A stretch of 64,000 bases of DNA, from contig NC_079206.1 of the NCBI RefSeq assembly GCF_026745355.1, positions 26,293,845 through 26,357,844 on the forward strand, in the 5' to 3' direction. This document shows positions 1-11,560 of the stretch, one piece after another (the first letter of the stretch is position 1; each line of letters starts with the position of its first letter). The position numbers and the translations under genes are program-made. Below the pieces are notes generated by a model. The model was not told the origin of the DNA, did no database searches, and saw only the letters and a list, made by a program, of their open reading frames with translations. The DNA is from Beta vulgaris subsp. vulgaris. Its lineage: Eukaryota > Streptophyta > Magnoliopsida > Caryophyllales > Amaranthaceae.

Positions 1-837
1 AAGTGGCTTATGACCCGTACGTTGAATAGTTATGATTTTTGTATAATGAACTTGATATCTGAAAATGTTGTGCAATACTTTTAAATTGGCAGTACGAAAT
101 ACTTTTTACATATTACCATCAAAGTTATTGATGATATAATCACAACTTTTAGACTTAAAGAACTCCATGAGAACATGTCTATCTACTTTTCAAAACTTAC
201 TTATTCTATCTTTCAAAACTTACTTGTGATTTAATACTTTTAAATTGACAGTATGAAATACTTTTTACATATTACCATCAAAGTTATTGACGATATAATC
301 ACTGCTTTTAGACTTAAACAACTCCATGAAAACATATCGTTCTACTTTTCAAAACTTACTTATATATTCTATCTTTGAAAACTAACTTGTGATTTGAATT
401 TTATGATTTTGTATTAAGAATAATTAAAACTAGTACATTGTCCAATTACGATTTTGGGAAGAAGTGTTTGTTGTTGTAATGCTTACTTATGTTCAATCAA
501 TATTCTTGTATTGAAAATATTTAAATTGGTCGTACACTATTTTAAAAAAAATGTATGGATACAATCATAGAACTAATATGCATAATCATACAACTACACG
601 ATTTTCATAACTCATATAAATATATTATCCAACAATGCAAGTTGTTCTGATTTAAACGTATGATATAGTTTTCAGTTATTAAAAAAATATGCATAATATG
701 CTGTGATTGATAATTTTTTAGCAAGGACTCGTTGTGATTTGATTATGCTTTTTAATTGTTTTTTATCGAACAATAGGAAAAGAAATTATGAAATATGATT
801 TTAGATTTTCATTTTTAGCACATTTTTAAAAAATAAA
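1..837. repeat. AT-rich intergenic DNA with a 159-bp tandem duplication
   Basis: No gene is visible. Positions about 74-232 and 233-396 are two head-to-tail copies of the same sequence (both start aatacttttaaattg and share the block catattaccatcaaagtta), differing by scattered substitutions. The rest is simple AT-rich DNA with many short A and T runs. Confidence 0.75.
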
Positions 838-1195
838 GGATTTTTTTAACTATAATAATACAAACTTTTTCCCGTTCTCTCGCAATAATACAAACTTTTG
901 ATTATTTTTTAGTAATACAAACTTTACATCAAAATTTCTCCAGTAGGTCAAGTTGACTTGTAACCTGTAAAATAGGTCAAACAAAAATTACAAAATCATC
1001 TTTCTTCTTTCTCCCTCATCCCCCAACCCCCCACCCACCTGAACCACATCAACTTGTTACCTCCTACAACATTAACATTCAGTATTGTCCTACTAGAGGA
1101 ATTTTGATCAAAAGGTTGTATTATTAAAAAATAATTAAAAGTTTGTATTATTGCGAGAGAACGGACAAAAGTTTGTATTATTATTGTTAAAAAAC
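838..1195. mobile_element. Short inverted-repeat element, family A copy 1 (MITE-like)
   Basis: The left end (about 838-920) and right end (about 1105-1195) are inverted copies of each other for roughly 60-80 bp. Both carry the phrase ccgttctctcgcaataata or its complement. The core is short and has no coding sequence. The same ends recur at 19520 and 20842, so this is a dispersed family. I did not find a clean target duplication, so the superfamily is left open. Confidence 0.75.
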
Positions 1196-1355
1196 CCAAA
1201 AATAAATATGTAACTGAGATTATTTCCAAAATTTTCCAAAATCCTTTTTCAATTTTGAATTTCAAAGTATATAATTGTGAAAAATTAAAAATAGAAATAT
1301 TAGCTGGTGATTGAAAATTTCATGATCTTGTATTTAGAAAAAGGAAAAAATTAAT

Positions 1356-1904
1356 TATAATGATCCAACCTTTGAACCGTTCGCTCAAGTTAATCCTACC
1401 TTTTGATTATGTTTTAATAATCCAACCCGTTAACATGATCTGCTCATATTGAACTATAACAGTAGGTTAATTAGATACATGTCTTATTCTTATTCATTCT
1501 AATTTAATTGATCTTTTTTAATTTTAATTAACTTTAATTATAACTAATTTAACTACCAATGGTCCAACACCACCACTACCATGACCATATTGACCAACAC
1601 CACCACTACCACTGCCAAACAACAACACCACCACTCCCACCCCTCTTTGACTCCACCACCTACAAATCACCTTCTCATGGCTTCCTTTCTCTCTCCTCGC
1701 CACCACAAACCAACACCCCAACCCCACCAACAAAAATCCACCCGAAATCCCCAATTAAAACACACAAAAGGGGTGCTACCTGAAATCTTATCATCTTTAT
1801 CTTCATCTTCATCTTCTGAAAATTTAAATCATGTGGCGAAGACTCATTTTCTCTCACCTCAAAACCCTTTCTTCGTCTTCATCTTCCTCCATTGTTAAAC
1901 CTTC
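1356..1904. mobile_element. End of a second inverted-repeat family (family B), cut by the LTR element
   Basis: The terminal stretch at about 1362-1430 (tgatccaacctttgaaccg and onward) matches the reverse complement of 42018-42088, so both are ends of the same repeat family. Inward lies a C-rich stretch with CCACCA repeats and then a pyrimidine-rich stretch. Open frames at 1524-1898 come from this biased composition. The gypsy element at 1905 inserted here, and pyrimidine-rich sequence resumes at 12702. Confidence 0.5.
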
Positions 1905-2379
1905 TGTATGGGTGCTACCCGAGTTTGCTAACGGGCACTTATGAGGCTGACACCAAACTATGAGGACGTGAACTCACAAAAGACAAAACACATACCCTTT
2001 GTCCATAGGTCGAGACTGCCGTCGCGGCCGCGAAAAAAGACAAAGAAAAGGGAATCTTCCCTCTGACAGATTAATCATAGCATTACAAGTGTCACAGGAT
2101 TACGCACCCTGTTAGGTGAATAGTACGCCTATAAATAGCCAATGAGTACTATTCCTGCAGGTACATTCTCTCATACTAAAAATAGCTTATCTCTCTCTCT
2201 CTAAGCTTTCTCTCTCTTAATTCCTCTTGGGCATTAGCTGACTTGAGCGTCGGAGGGGGTTTCTTCAAAACACCCCCGAGGGTAGCTCACGTTTGTTATC
2301 TTTGCAGATCATCCCTCACGGACAGTCATTTCATTGTCGGACATTACTAAAGTCCGACACCGTTTTCGATACCGAAACA
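1905..2379 (+). repeat. 5' LTR of the Tat/Retand-like element
   Basis: 475 bp, TG...CA. A TATA-like box (tataaata) is at 2130-2137, so transcription probably starts about 30 bp downstream. A CT microsatellite lies at about 2190-2215. It matches 12222-12701 along its length. Confidence 0.93.
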
Positions 2380-2399
2380 ACTGGTGCTAGAAGGAGGGG
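2380..2399 (+). promoter_or_regulatory. Candidate primer-binding site
   Basis: The sequence directly after the 5' LTR begins actggtgctagaagg, where the tRNA primer of reverse transcription should pair. I did not assign the tRNA. Confidence 0.5.
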
Positions 2400-2426
2400 A
2401 CCTCTCACCCTTCTAACGTATCAGTC

Positions 2427-4589
2427 ATGGAGGATGCAAACAATGCTACTCACGGTCAGCCTGAGCCCGAGCTTGGTCAGACTTCCTCGCAGCCAGTTAT
2501 TACTGGAGCATTGGGAAACCCACAGTTCCATTACCGGACACCAGGGAATGAAGAGCAAACCCCAAATAGCAATGTACCGTTCAATCTGGCTCAGTTAAGT
2601 CAATTCTCTCCCGAACAATTACAAACCGTAGCGTCATTCATCCAGATGCTGACAGGTAATCCTCAACAAAACACTCCTCCCCAACAATCTAGCGGAACCC
2701 GTAAGCGACCACTGGCTACGGCTGGTAGGAACGCGGACGGTACCCCGCTCCGAAAGATGCAATCCTTGAGTAGGGAGGGGCGCGAGATGGAGAGAAAGAT
2801 AGATCGATCTGACTATGAGGAAGAGATTCTAGAGACGGAGGATCTATACCACTCTGAAGAAGAAACGCAGGGTTACTCCCGCCGTGAGTACAGCACCGCC
2901 GGTGCTAGTAACTATTCGGCCGAGGGTCACCTCTTGATCAAGCCCAAGCTCTCTCCCTTCACTTCGGAGATATTAAATCACCCTATGATGAGGATCAAGA
3001 TGCCGTCCTCCAAGTACGATGGCACTTCGGATCCTGACGATCATGTTGCAGCCTATGAGGGACACATGTTCCTTTATACTCAGGTGGACGCCATATGGTG
3101 CAAAGTTTTTCTATCAACTCTGACGGGAATAGCTTAGACGTGGTTTAAAAGCCTCAAACCAGGTAGCATATCCAGTTTCTCTCAGCTATCGTCTATGTTT
3201 AGTACGCATTTTGTAAGTAATAGGCGCCGTGAGCGCACTACTGGGGAATTGCTCTCGATCAAGCAAGGTGCCAATGAGAGCTTGAGGGATTATTTTGGCC
3301 GTTTCAATGTCGAGGCGGTCTCGATACCTCGACTGCAGCAGGACGTGGCCATTTTGCCTTTAATGACAGGAGTTAAGGAGGGATCACCCTTCCGGAACTA
3401 TCTGTGTCGAAAATCCTATACGTCTCTGGGTCCCGTCCTTGGCAAGGCCAATGATTATATAAGAGGGGAAGAGTTTGACAAGGCCGCAAGCAGCCGAGAA
3501 TCAGAAAAGAAAGATGATAAGCAGATTAAGGAGAAAGGTCGCGAAGTGGACCGGGGCCGAGATGAAAGAAAGCAAGAATCAAACATGGTCAAAAGAGGAA
3601 ATGACCGGGAAAGGGAAAGTGAGAAGTATGACCGCGATCGCAGAGACCGTGAAAAAAGCAGCCGAGAGGGGGGTGAACACAAGGAAAGATTCGATGCGTA
3701 CACCCAACTTACCACCTTAAGAAGCCAGATTTTTCTGATGAACAAAGATAGTGACAAGTGGCAGCGTCCAAGGCAGATGTTTCATAAGAACCGTGACAAG
3801 AGTAAGTGGTGTGATTTTCACGGGGATCACGGCCACCTAACTGAAGATTGCCGGCACTTGAAGGATAACCTGGAGGATTTGATAAGAAGAGGTTACTTCA
3901 GTCAGTATAAAGCTCAAACCAAAGAGAGCGATTTGGTAAAGCCAGCAAATCGAAATGTTCAGTCTCGGATCAGCGAGATTCATGTTATTAGCGGAGGTCC
4001 CATCCATGGAGGAAGTATTAATGGTGCGAAGGCGAGCTTGAAGGAATTCAGGCATCATGTCAATTTCAATGCAAGTCTGCCATGGAAAAATCCGCCAGCA
4101 ATGCCAGCGATGTCATTCATGCTTGAGGACGCTAAACATGTCGTCTATCCTCATGACGACCCATTGGTAGTAACACTGAAAATCTCAAATTGCCTGGTTC
4201 ACCGAATTTCAGTGGACGGGGGCAGTTCTGCAAACATTTTATACTTGTCAACATTCGAAAAACTCATGATTGGCCGAGAGTTTCTGAAGCCGGTCAGGTA
4301 TCCGGTCATCGGATTCACAGAGGCATCAGTGGTGCCAGAAGGATTGATTTCCCTCCCAGTGCGTATTGGGGAAAATGATATAGCCAGAGATGTCATGGCT
4401 GAGTTCCTAGTGGTGGATGTTCCGGGAGCATATAACGCCATCATTGGGCGTCCTTTCATTCAAGACGTCCAAGGTGTCGTCTCAACTTACCATCTGACAA
4501 TGCTGTATGTTTCCAATGGCGGATCAACATCAAGGTTAAAGGGCAACCAGGAGATGGCAAGGTCATGTTATTTGACAACACTAAAGTAG
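2427..4589 (+). pseudogene. gag: gag-protease region with an in-frame stop (Tat-type gypsy)
   Basis: One reading frame runs from 2427 to the TAG at 4587-4589, broken by an in-frame TAG at 3135-3137. Homology continues on both sides of that stop in the same frame, so a sense codon was lost. The N-terminal third is acidic and polar. The retrotransposon gag domain spans the stop (about 2990-3480). A strongly charged Lys/Arg/Glu stretch follows at about 3480-3700. A zinc-knuckle-like motif CDFHGDHGHLTEDC is at about 3808-3850. The protease active site VDGGSS is at about 4213-4230. Gag would form the particle and bind RNA, and protease would cut the polyprotein. The premature stop removes protease and nucleocapsid from the product. 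Confidence 0.88.
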
Positions 4590-4708
4590 CCTGCCAGAAG
4601 ATTCCCAAAAGAGAACCCTGACCCGCCATCAAGAAAGAAGAGGAGGGCCCAAAGGAGAGCCCAAACTGGAGGAAGCGAGGATAACGAAGCAGCGGAGATA
4701 GATACTGT

Positions 4709-7700
4709 TTGGAAGAGTTAGAGTCCCGGCCAGAGGATGAGCCGAGACCAAAACCAGAGGGTGAAACCATACAAGAAGTGTTAGCAGATGATCCTGCCAG
4801 GTCGATCGCTGTCGGGATGGACATGGACCCAGAGGTCAGGGTCAACCTGGTGACTCTCCTAAGAGAAAATGCTGACATATTCGCATTCTCGGCGGATGAG
4901 ATGCCGGGAATAGACCCGACCGTGATGGTCCATCGTCTAAACGTCGACAGTGCAGTCCGACCAGTAAAGCAGAAGAAAAGGGCTTTTTCAGCCGAGAAGA
5001 ACAAAGCCATCAAAGAGGAAGTAGAAAAATTGATAGCAGCCGATTTCATCGAACCTTGTGATTATCCAGAATGGCTGGCAAATGTAGTGATGGTGAAAAA
5101 GGCTAATGGCCAGTGGCGCATGTGCGTGGACTTCACAAATCTGAATAGGGCAATGCCCAAAGGATTGCTATCCTCTGCCAAGGATAGATCAGCTAGTAGA
5201 CTCCACTAGCGGGCATGCTCTACTAAGTTTCATGGATGCATTCTCAGGGTATCATCAGATCAGTCTGTTAAAAGAAGACCGGAAGAATACGACATTTATT
5301 ACGGATGGAGGTGTGTACAATTACAAGGCAATGCCATTTGGCTTGAGAAACGCTGGCGCGACCTATTAGAAGCTGGTCGACAAAGTCTTTGAGGACCAGA
5401 AAGGTCGCATTATAGAAGTACACGTGGATGACTCTATTGTGAAAAGTAAAACTGACCGGGAGCACTTGGCGGACTTGGAAGAAACGTTCAGTACATTAAG
5501 AGAGTAAAACATGAAGTTAAACCCAAAAAAGTGTGTCTTTGGCGTAAGAACAGGAAAATTCTTGGGGTTTATGGTGAGTAAAAGAGGCATTGATGCGAAC
5601 CCGGACAAAGTCCAGGCAATTCTGAACCTCCCCGAGCTGAAAGGAGTCAAGGACATCTAGAGATTGACGGGAAGGATGGCTGCCTTGACAAGATTCATCT
5701 CAAAATCGGTCGATAAGGCCCTCCCATTTTTCACGCTGCTAAGAGGGAACAAGAAGTTTGAATAGGGAGAGGAGCAGAGTAAGGCTTTCTCGGCCGTCAA
5801 AGAGCACCTCGCAAAACTGCCAACAATATCGAGGCCAGAAGCTGGAGTTACATTGCAGTTATATATCTCGGCCTCCCCTAAGACCGTGGCAGCAGTACTG
5901 ATAACAGAGAAAGAAAAGCAGCATCATCCAATATACTTTGTCAGTCACATCCTTAACGGCCCTGAGAACCGTTACCAGCTGATTGAAAAAATGGCGCTAG
6001 CAGTCATCATAGCGGCCAGGAAGCTTAGGCCCTATTTCGATTGCCATCCAATACAAATGTTAACGAATCAGCCACGGGAAAAAGCACTGCAAAGGATTGA
6101 TACTTCCGGGCGTTTGCTGAAGTGGGCCATTGAGTTGTCAGAACATGATATCCAATACAAGCCGTGAACAACCATAAAAGCCCAGGCATTGGCAGATTTC
6201 ATAACTGAAGCATACGAAGAGGATGAGATAAAAGAGAGAGAGTCATGGCTGTTGGAAGTCGATGGATCTTCGGCCGCGAGTGGAGCAGGGGCCGGGATTG
6301 TGATCACTAGTCCAGAGGGAAATATCTTTGAATATGCGATTAAGTTTGCATTCCCAGCCTCAAACAACGAATCAAAATATGAGGCAGCCATTGCCGGACT
6401 AAGAATGTGCATCGCGGCAGGAGCCAAAAAATGTCCTCTTGAAAACGGATTCACAGCTAGTCAGCGGCCAACTCAGAGGGGAGTTTCAAGTCCGAGAGGC
6501 CAATATGGTCAAGTATGTAGAGAAAGCCAAAGAGGTAATAGCCCATCTTGAGCAATTTGAGGTAGAGGCAATCCCTAGGGCCGAGAATATGAAGGCGGAC
6601 ACATTATCCAAGCTTGCCAGTTCAGACTCTGTCCATATTGAGGGGATGGTAGTTATTGCTATACTCAAAGAAAAGAGAATCACCCAGAGGGTGGCTGTGA
6701 TAAATAGTATTGATCAGCAAGGAGAATGGCTCACAGAACTGGTGGAATATAAGCTGACGGGAGCGCTCTCGGCGGATCCCATGTCTGCTAAGAAGGTGCA
6801 AAAGCAGGCTAGCTGGTAAATAATATACCAGAATGAGCTGTACAAGAAGTCGTTCAGTTTGCCGTTACTAAAATGCGTAACAGCCACTGAGGCCGTGAAG
6901 ATAATGGAATAAATTCACGAAGGAATTTGTGGGAATCACATTGGAGGAAAAGCATTGGCTTTAAAGGCACTCAGAGCTGGATTTTATTGGCATAGTATTC
7001 TAGCGGATGCGCAGAGCTATGTGAAAAGATGCGATAAGTGCCAGAGGTTCCCTCCTGTGATAAATAGGCCCGCAAATGATTTGCAGCCGATCCTGTGTTC
7101 GATACCGTTTGCACAATGGGGGATGGATATCTTGGGACCATTCACTACCGCATCAGGAGGTAGATGTTTCCTAATTGTGGGAATCGATTATTTTACAAAG
7201 TGGATAGAAGCGGAGCCGACAGCAAAGATAAAGGCAAACCAAGTAAAAAAGTTCATCTGGCAGAATATCATGACTAGGTTTGGCATCCCGGTGGCAATCG
7301 TGTTTGATCACGGAGTTCAGTTTGATTGCAGGCCCATCCAAGCTTTCCTCACAGACTTCAGGGTCAAGTTTGCTTACTCAGCCGTATGTCATCCTCAAAG
7401 CAATGGCCAAGCATAAGCCGCTAACAAGCAAATTTTGAACGCTTTAAAAAAGAAGTTAGATGAGTTCAAAGGAAAATGGGCTGAAATGGTGCCGACCGTG
7501 CTGTGGGCAAATAGAACAACTGAAAAAGAAGCGACAGGGGAAAGCCCTTTCAGGTTAGCCTTTGGAACAGAAGCAGTGCTGCCAGTAGAGGTAGGGCTAC
7601 CTACTTACCGAATAAAACATCAAGTCCTAGAAAGGAATGGCCAGGCATTAAGGGAGGATCTGGACTTCTTGCCCGAGATAAGATTAAAGGTAGAGCTGAG

Positions 7701-7961
7701 AGCAGCAATGTACAAGGATCGAATCAGCAAAGCATATGACAAGAGGGTCATGGAAAGGCCGCTAGCTGCAGGTGAATTGGTTCTGCGAAGGACGGCTGCC
7801 ACCGGAAAGTGCATGCTGAGGGTAAGCTAACTGCTAACTGGGAAGGTTCGTACATCATAGCTCAAAAGATAGGTCCCGGTTCCTTCATCCTCAAGGGAAT
7901 GGATGGGAAAGAGCTCAAGAATTGCTGGAATGCTGAGGTCCTTAAAAAGTATTATGTATAG
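4709..7961 (+). pseudogene. pol: pol region: RT, two RNase H domains, integrase; many stops
   Basis: The frame differs from gag. RT starts at about 4960 (WRMCVDFTNLN at about 5116). The frame shifts at about 5160 and continues to MPFGLRNAGATY and the catalytic HVDD (usually YVDD). In-frame stops fall at 5367-5369, 5505-5507, 5658-5660, 5763-5765 and 6165-6167, all in one frame. RNase H (LYISASPKTVAAVL) covers 5853-6167. A second, archaeal-type RNase H (LEVDGSSAASGAGAG, NNESKYEA) covers 6240-6610 with a frameshift near 6430. Further stops are at 6817-6819 and 6910-6912. Integrase has the HHCC zinc site (about 6913-7050), WGMDILGP and VFDHG, but its catalytic Glu codon is a TAA (7414-7416). The C-terminus ends at 7961 after another frameshift near 7810. 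It cannot make an active enzyme. Confidence 0.92.
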
Positions 7962-8079
7962 ACAAAAAATGATGTAATGGGCCGAGAGCCTTTGATTGCA
8001 TTACATAAATAAGACTCTATCAGCGTTCTGATACACTTTCTTTTTACTTTCCACTGTTCCCCACGTCTTATTTGCAACA
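7962..8079. other. Short spacer after pol
   Basis: Non-coding sequence between the last pol stop and the minisatellite. No motif was recognised. Confidence 0.6.
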
Positions 8080-8082
8080 TAG

Positions 8083-8442
8083 TAATTGATTAACGACCAT
8101 ATGACAGGAAAAATAAATGTTAACGGCCAAATGACAGGCGAAATAATTGTTAACGACCAAATAACAGGCAACACAAACGTTAACGACCATATGACAGGCA
8201 AAATAATTGTTAACGATCAAATAACAGGCAAAACAAACGTTAACGGCCATATGACAGGCAAAATAATTGTTAACAGCCAAATGACAGGCAAAATAAATGT
8301 TAACGGCCATATAACAGGCAAAATAATTGTTAACAGCCAAATGACAGGCAAAATAAATGTTAACGGCCATATAACAGGCAAAATAAATGTCAACAGCCAG
8401 ATGACAGGCAAAGCAAACATCAACGATCATATAACAGGCCTT
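8083..8442. repeat. 30-bp minisatellite, about 12 copies, inside the retrotransposon
   Basis: A 30-bp unit (tgttaacgaccatatgacag is its most constant part) repeats head to tail about 12 times, with alternating catatgacag, caaatgacag and caaataacag variants. Because 30 is a multiple of 3 it gives long open frames with a 10-residue repeat on both strands. These frames are not evidence of a gene. Tat-group elements are known to carry variable tandem repeats in this place. Confidence 0.93.
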
Positions 8443-8715
8443 GAACGAATAAAAATCGAAGAAAATAATCGAGTTAAAGTTTATAAACATCAAAAGGTAA
8501 AGTATTCCAGAATCGAAGAGTGAATCATAAATTACTGGCATGGCGGCCAACTACAAGCAAAATTAGGCAGCCACTCAAAACACGACATTTATGAATTCAG
8601 TAGCAAAAGTTTTAAGTCAAAAGTTTACATGCCATTCAAAGGCTGACATCTAAAAGAAAAACTATTATAAGCTATTGGACGCTACGGAAGAGGTTGAAGG
8701 TGACCGCCAAAATCT

Positions 8716-9280
8716 TCAGGAAGGAGGCGCTTCATCTTCAATAGTAGGCAGGATGTTAGCAATAATCTCCTCGGAGCAGATGAAGGGTTCATCCACCAAG
8801 GGACGTAGATGGACACCTTGACCAAAAGCGGTCTCCATTTGCTCCCTATCGAAGTTAGGATGAGAATGGCAGACGCATCTCTTGGCGGCCACCCATCCGC
8901 CATCATATCGCTCACACAGAAGCCCGACGAATTCATCGGACTTCTTGAAACCAGCCACAGCAGTTTGGCGGGCTTCAGCCTGAGCAGCTTCCACTACACT
9001 CTTTGTCTCGTCCTTAGCAGCTTGGAGAGCAGTTTCCAGATTAGTATTTTTGGCTCTGAGGTCCTCCAGCTCCTTAGCCTTTTGGCGCAATCCCTTTAGT
9101 TCCTTGTCGGCTTCAGCTTTTACTCGCTTCTTGGACTCCAGATCAGTATTCAGCTGAGTGATCAGGGACTGAAGACCGTCCCGGGCAGCCTCCAAGCCCT
9201 TGATGACCCCACTGGCGCTCTCAGCTGCGCGTTGGTACTCTAGATATTGAGCTATCAACTCCACAACAGAGTTCCCGGCC
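8716..9280 (-). CDS. Antisense gene of the LTR element, last exon (coiled coil)
   Basis: Exon 3 of the antisense gene, encoding about 187 residues up to the stop at 8716. The acceptor (ttttctag before GCCGGGAAC) is at 9281. Residues from about 20 to 110 form a Lys/Glu/Ala-rich, Leu-spaced helix with a strong coiled-coil look (LESKKRVKAEADKELKGL and LEDLRAKNTNLETAL). The C-terminal part is mixed and acidic. The function is unknown. It belongs to the same minus-strand gene as the exons at 9371-10179 and 10298-11560, and the spacing to exon 2 is a 90-bp GT-AG intron. Confidence 0.7.
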
Positions 9281-9370
9281 TAGAAAATACAACAAGAGAA
9301 AGGGTTATATATAAAAAAAAAAAAGAGAAAGAAAAAAGAGAAGAAAAATAATATATACATATATACTTAC

Positions 9371-10179
9371 CACAACGAGACCATGAGCCAGTTGAGCAGT
9401 AGGCGCCACCAACTTGTCAGCAAGGCGGTCAAATGGAAGTTGAAGCCCCTTCAGAAGACGATACCCTAGAGTACCGCCATTAGCAGGGATGTCCACGAAG
9501 ATAGATTCATCTTACCTCACATCCAGAGCTGGTCTGAACGTTTGGCCGGCAGTAGAAGGAGGATGAGAGAGGGCAGCCTTGACGGAAACGCATGGAGGGA
9601 CGATGTTCGTCTCTATCTACTCCTGGGCCCGGCAGTAGATTCCCGGGCCCAAGTCCGACAGGAAGCTTGGCCTGCTGAGAATCTCATACACCCTCTGGCG
9701 AGTGGAAGAGCTAGATCCCAAGGCAGCCTCCTTGCTACGAGCCAGAGAATTTGATGACCGTTGAACTTCCGGCAAAGGATCCCGTACAGGGGAAATAGAG
9801 AGCCCCTGATTCTCATTGATGTTCACGTCCATAGAATCAACTTCTACAGATTGACGTTTCTGAGGGACCTCAACCTCAGGATCCCTGGGACGCCGACGGG
9901 AAGTGTTACCACCACCCCTGTTAATAGGAACCTGGATGGTGGAGCGAGTTGGAGTCCACTGCCCTTGGCTGGGAGCCCGGCCCTGAGTTCGTCCGGCACG
10001 GCGAGCTGTTCTCCCAGCCCGGCCGCCCCGACCGGGATTCCTCTTAGCACCCCGCGGGCCTCCAGTAAGCCCATGTATGGTATCGTAGTTGAAGACGGGT
10101 TCTTCAGGAGTTTGAGTCATTAGACGCAACTGGTCGTCTAATCCAAAATCCTCTAGATCCAAGCTGACGTCACCTGAAA
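9371..10179 (-). pseudogene. Antisense gene of the LTR element, middle exon (basic region)
   Basis: Starts after an acceptor (cttttcag before GTGACGTCAGC, about 10180) and ends at a donor (GTAAGTATAT, 9370-9361). The first part is acidic (LDLEDFGLDDQLRL), followed by a Gly/Arg-rich stretch (GGPRGAKRNPGRGGRAGRTA) that could bind nucleic acid, then a Ser-rich stretch. Two in-frame stops interrupt it: TAG at 9617-9619 and TAA at 9512-9514. The frame is otherwise continuous from start to end. This supports one exon damaged by point mutations. Confidence 0.7.
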
Positions 10180-10297
10180 AGAAGGCGAGACGGGAGCATA
10201 AATTAATTAGTACGTTAGTGTATATAAAGAAAGAATATATGTATAAACATGCATAAGTTCCAAAGGACCTTGTCGGACCAAAATTCATGTTACACAC

Positions 10298-11560
10298 CTT
10301 CTGGATGAGTCCGGCATAGAAAAACGGCAGACAAAGGCTCGTTACCAAGAATATACTTGGTATGAGGAAGCCAAGTGCAGGGAATCCTCATCTCGGTCTC
10401 CGCATCCTCAGCGGCCACGTCCACCGACTGAAAATATTCAAAGGCTTTCTTCTCAGCCTCAGACAAATCATACTTAGGCATGTCCTCCATCCTGGGACAA
10501 GGCTTGGTAAAGTGGCGGCGAAGGGGAAAGTCGTTCGGAACCTTGAGCCAGTAGAAAGCTCCCTGCCAGCCCTTAAAGCTGCTCATCTTCGGATAAACGG
10601 TCATTTTATCCTTAAACGTCATCAAGGACCACCAACCCTTCTTGGCGGAGCCATTCCGCCTCAGCCAATGTAAGTGTCGGAAAAGGTTCAAGGTTTCAGG
10701 GAAGCCTAGGTAGCGGCAAACCCAAACGTAAGCAACAATGTTTCTCACGGCCAAGGGTGTCAGCTGAGCGAGACAGACATTGAAGGCTTGAAAGATCTTC
10801 GCCAACACTAGGTCCAACGGAAATCGCAGCCCAAATTCAAAATGATGGGCATACACAGCTACATGCCCGGCAGGACAGTCAATCACCTACAGTCTAGAGG
10901 CATCCATCTTCCTGAATGAAGAACGTCATTTCGGGCCGGAATGAGCTCGGGAAGGGAGGAATGAGGCATGGCAGAGCTCTCGCCTTTGTCAATCTGACCG
11001 GGACGGGAATCCTGATCCCGGCCAGAAGATGAAGGGGGGACATTAGTCTCCATGCTGGCGATAGAATCACTATCAGAACCTAAATTGACAACATGAGGGT
11101 GAGAAGGATGAGAAGGAGCTGACTCTTGGGCGAGATGGTCAAAAACGCCGGGGTCAGTCATGACCCCAGCATCAGCCAAACTCTCCAACCAGGCGTGCTC
11201 CCTCAAGGGTTGAACATCTAGGCCGGGAACAGCATCGGGGGGAGGATGCCTAAGGGTCCTACGGGCCAGAATTTGATGTCTCAATTCTTTAAGTGTTTGA
11301 TTATCCCCACTCATCCTAGCGGTCAACAACTGGGTAGTCAAGTTTGCTCGTTCAGGGGAGGAACAGTCATTCAAAAATTTAGATCTAAGTTCTCTATCCC
11401 TGTCGGCGGTAAGAGGAAGATCAGCTAAAAGGCGAGTTCTCCCATCTGGGGGGCTAGAATCTGACGAACTAAGTCCGCCATCAAAAGAAGGGGAAGAGGG
11501 TTCACTCTCAGTCATGAAATTAGTGCCTAGAGAGTTTTGACTGTCTGACTGGTGCGACAT
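10298..11560 (-). pseudogene. Antisense gene of the LTR element, first exon (putative gypsy-type transposon domain)
   Basis: The start Met is at 11560. A Ser/Asp/Pro-rich, probably disordered N-terminal part runs to about 10884, where the reading frame shifts. Then comes the recognisable domain beginning GHVAVYAHHFEFGLRFPLDL (about 10866), with LTPLAVRNIVAYVWVCRYLG and the tryptophan-rich GWQGAFYWLKVPNDFPL. This is the family annotated as 'putative gypsy type transposon' (Transposase_28, PF04195), known from antisense ORFs of Tat/Retand elements. The exon ends at a donor GTGTGT (10297), followed by a 118-bp intron. It lies opposite to gag-pol and would need a promoter near the 3' LTR. Its role is not known. 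Confidence 0.8.

Noticed and set aside
1524..1898. Overlapping open frames on both strands with His/Pro/Thr-rich or Gly/Val-rich products
   Set aside because: They arise from CCACCA-type repeats in the family B element. No domain, no splice signals.
8083..8442. CRISPR-like array
   Set aside because: Units are directly adjacent with no unique spacers, and this is plant DNA.
8001..8550. Long open frames of a 10-residue repeat on both strands
   Set aside because: A 30-bp tandem repeat keeps all in-phase frames open. No independent evidence of coding.
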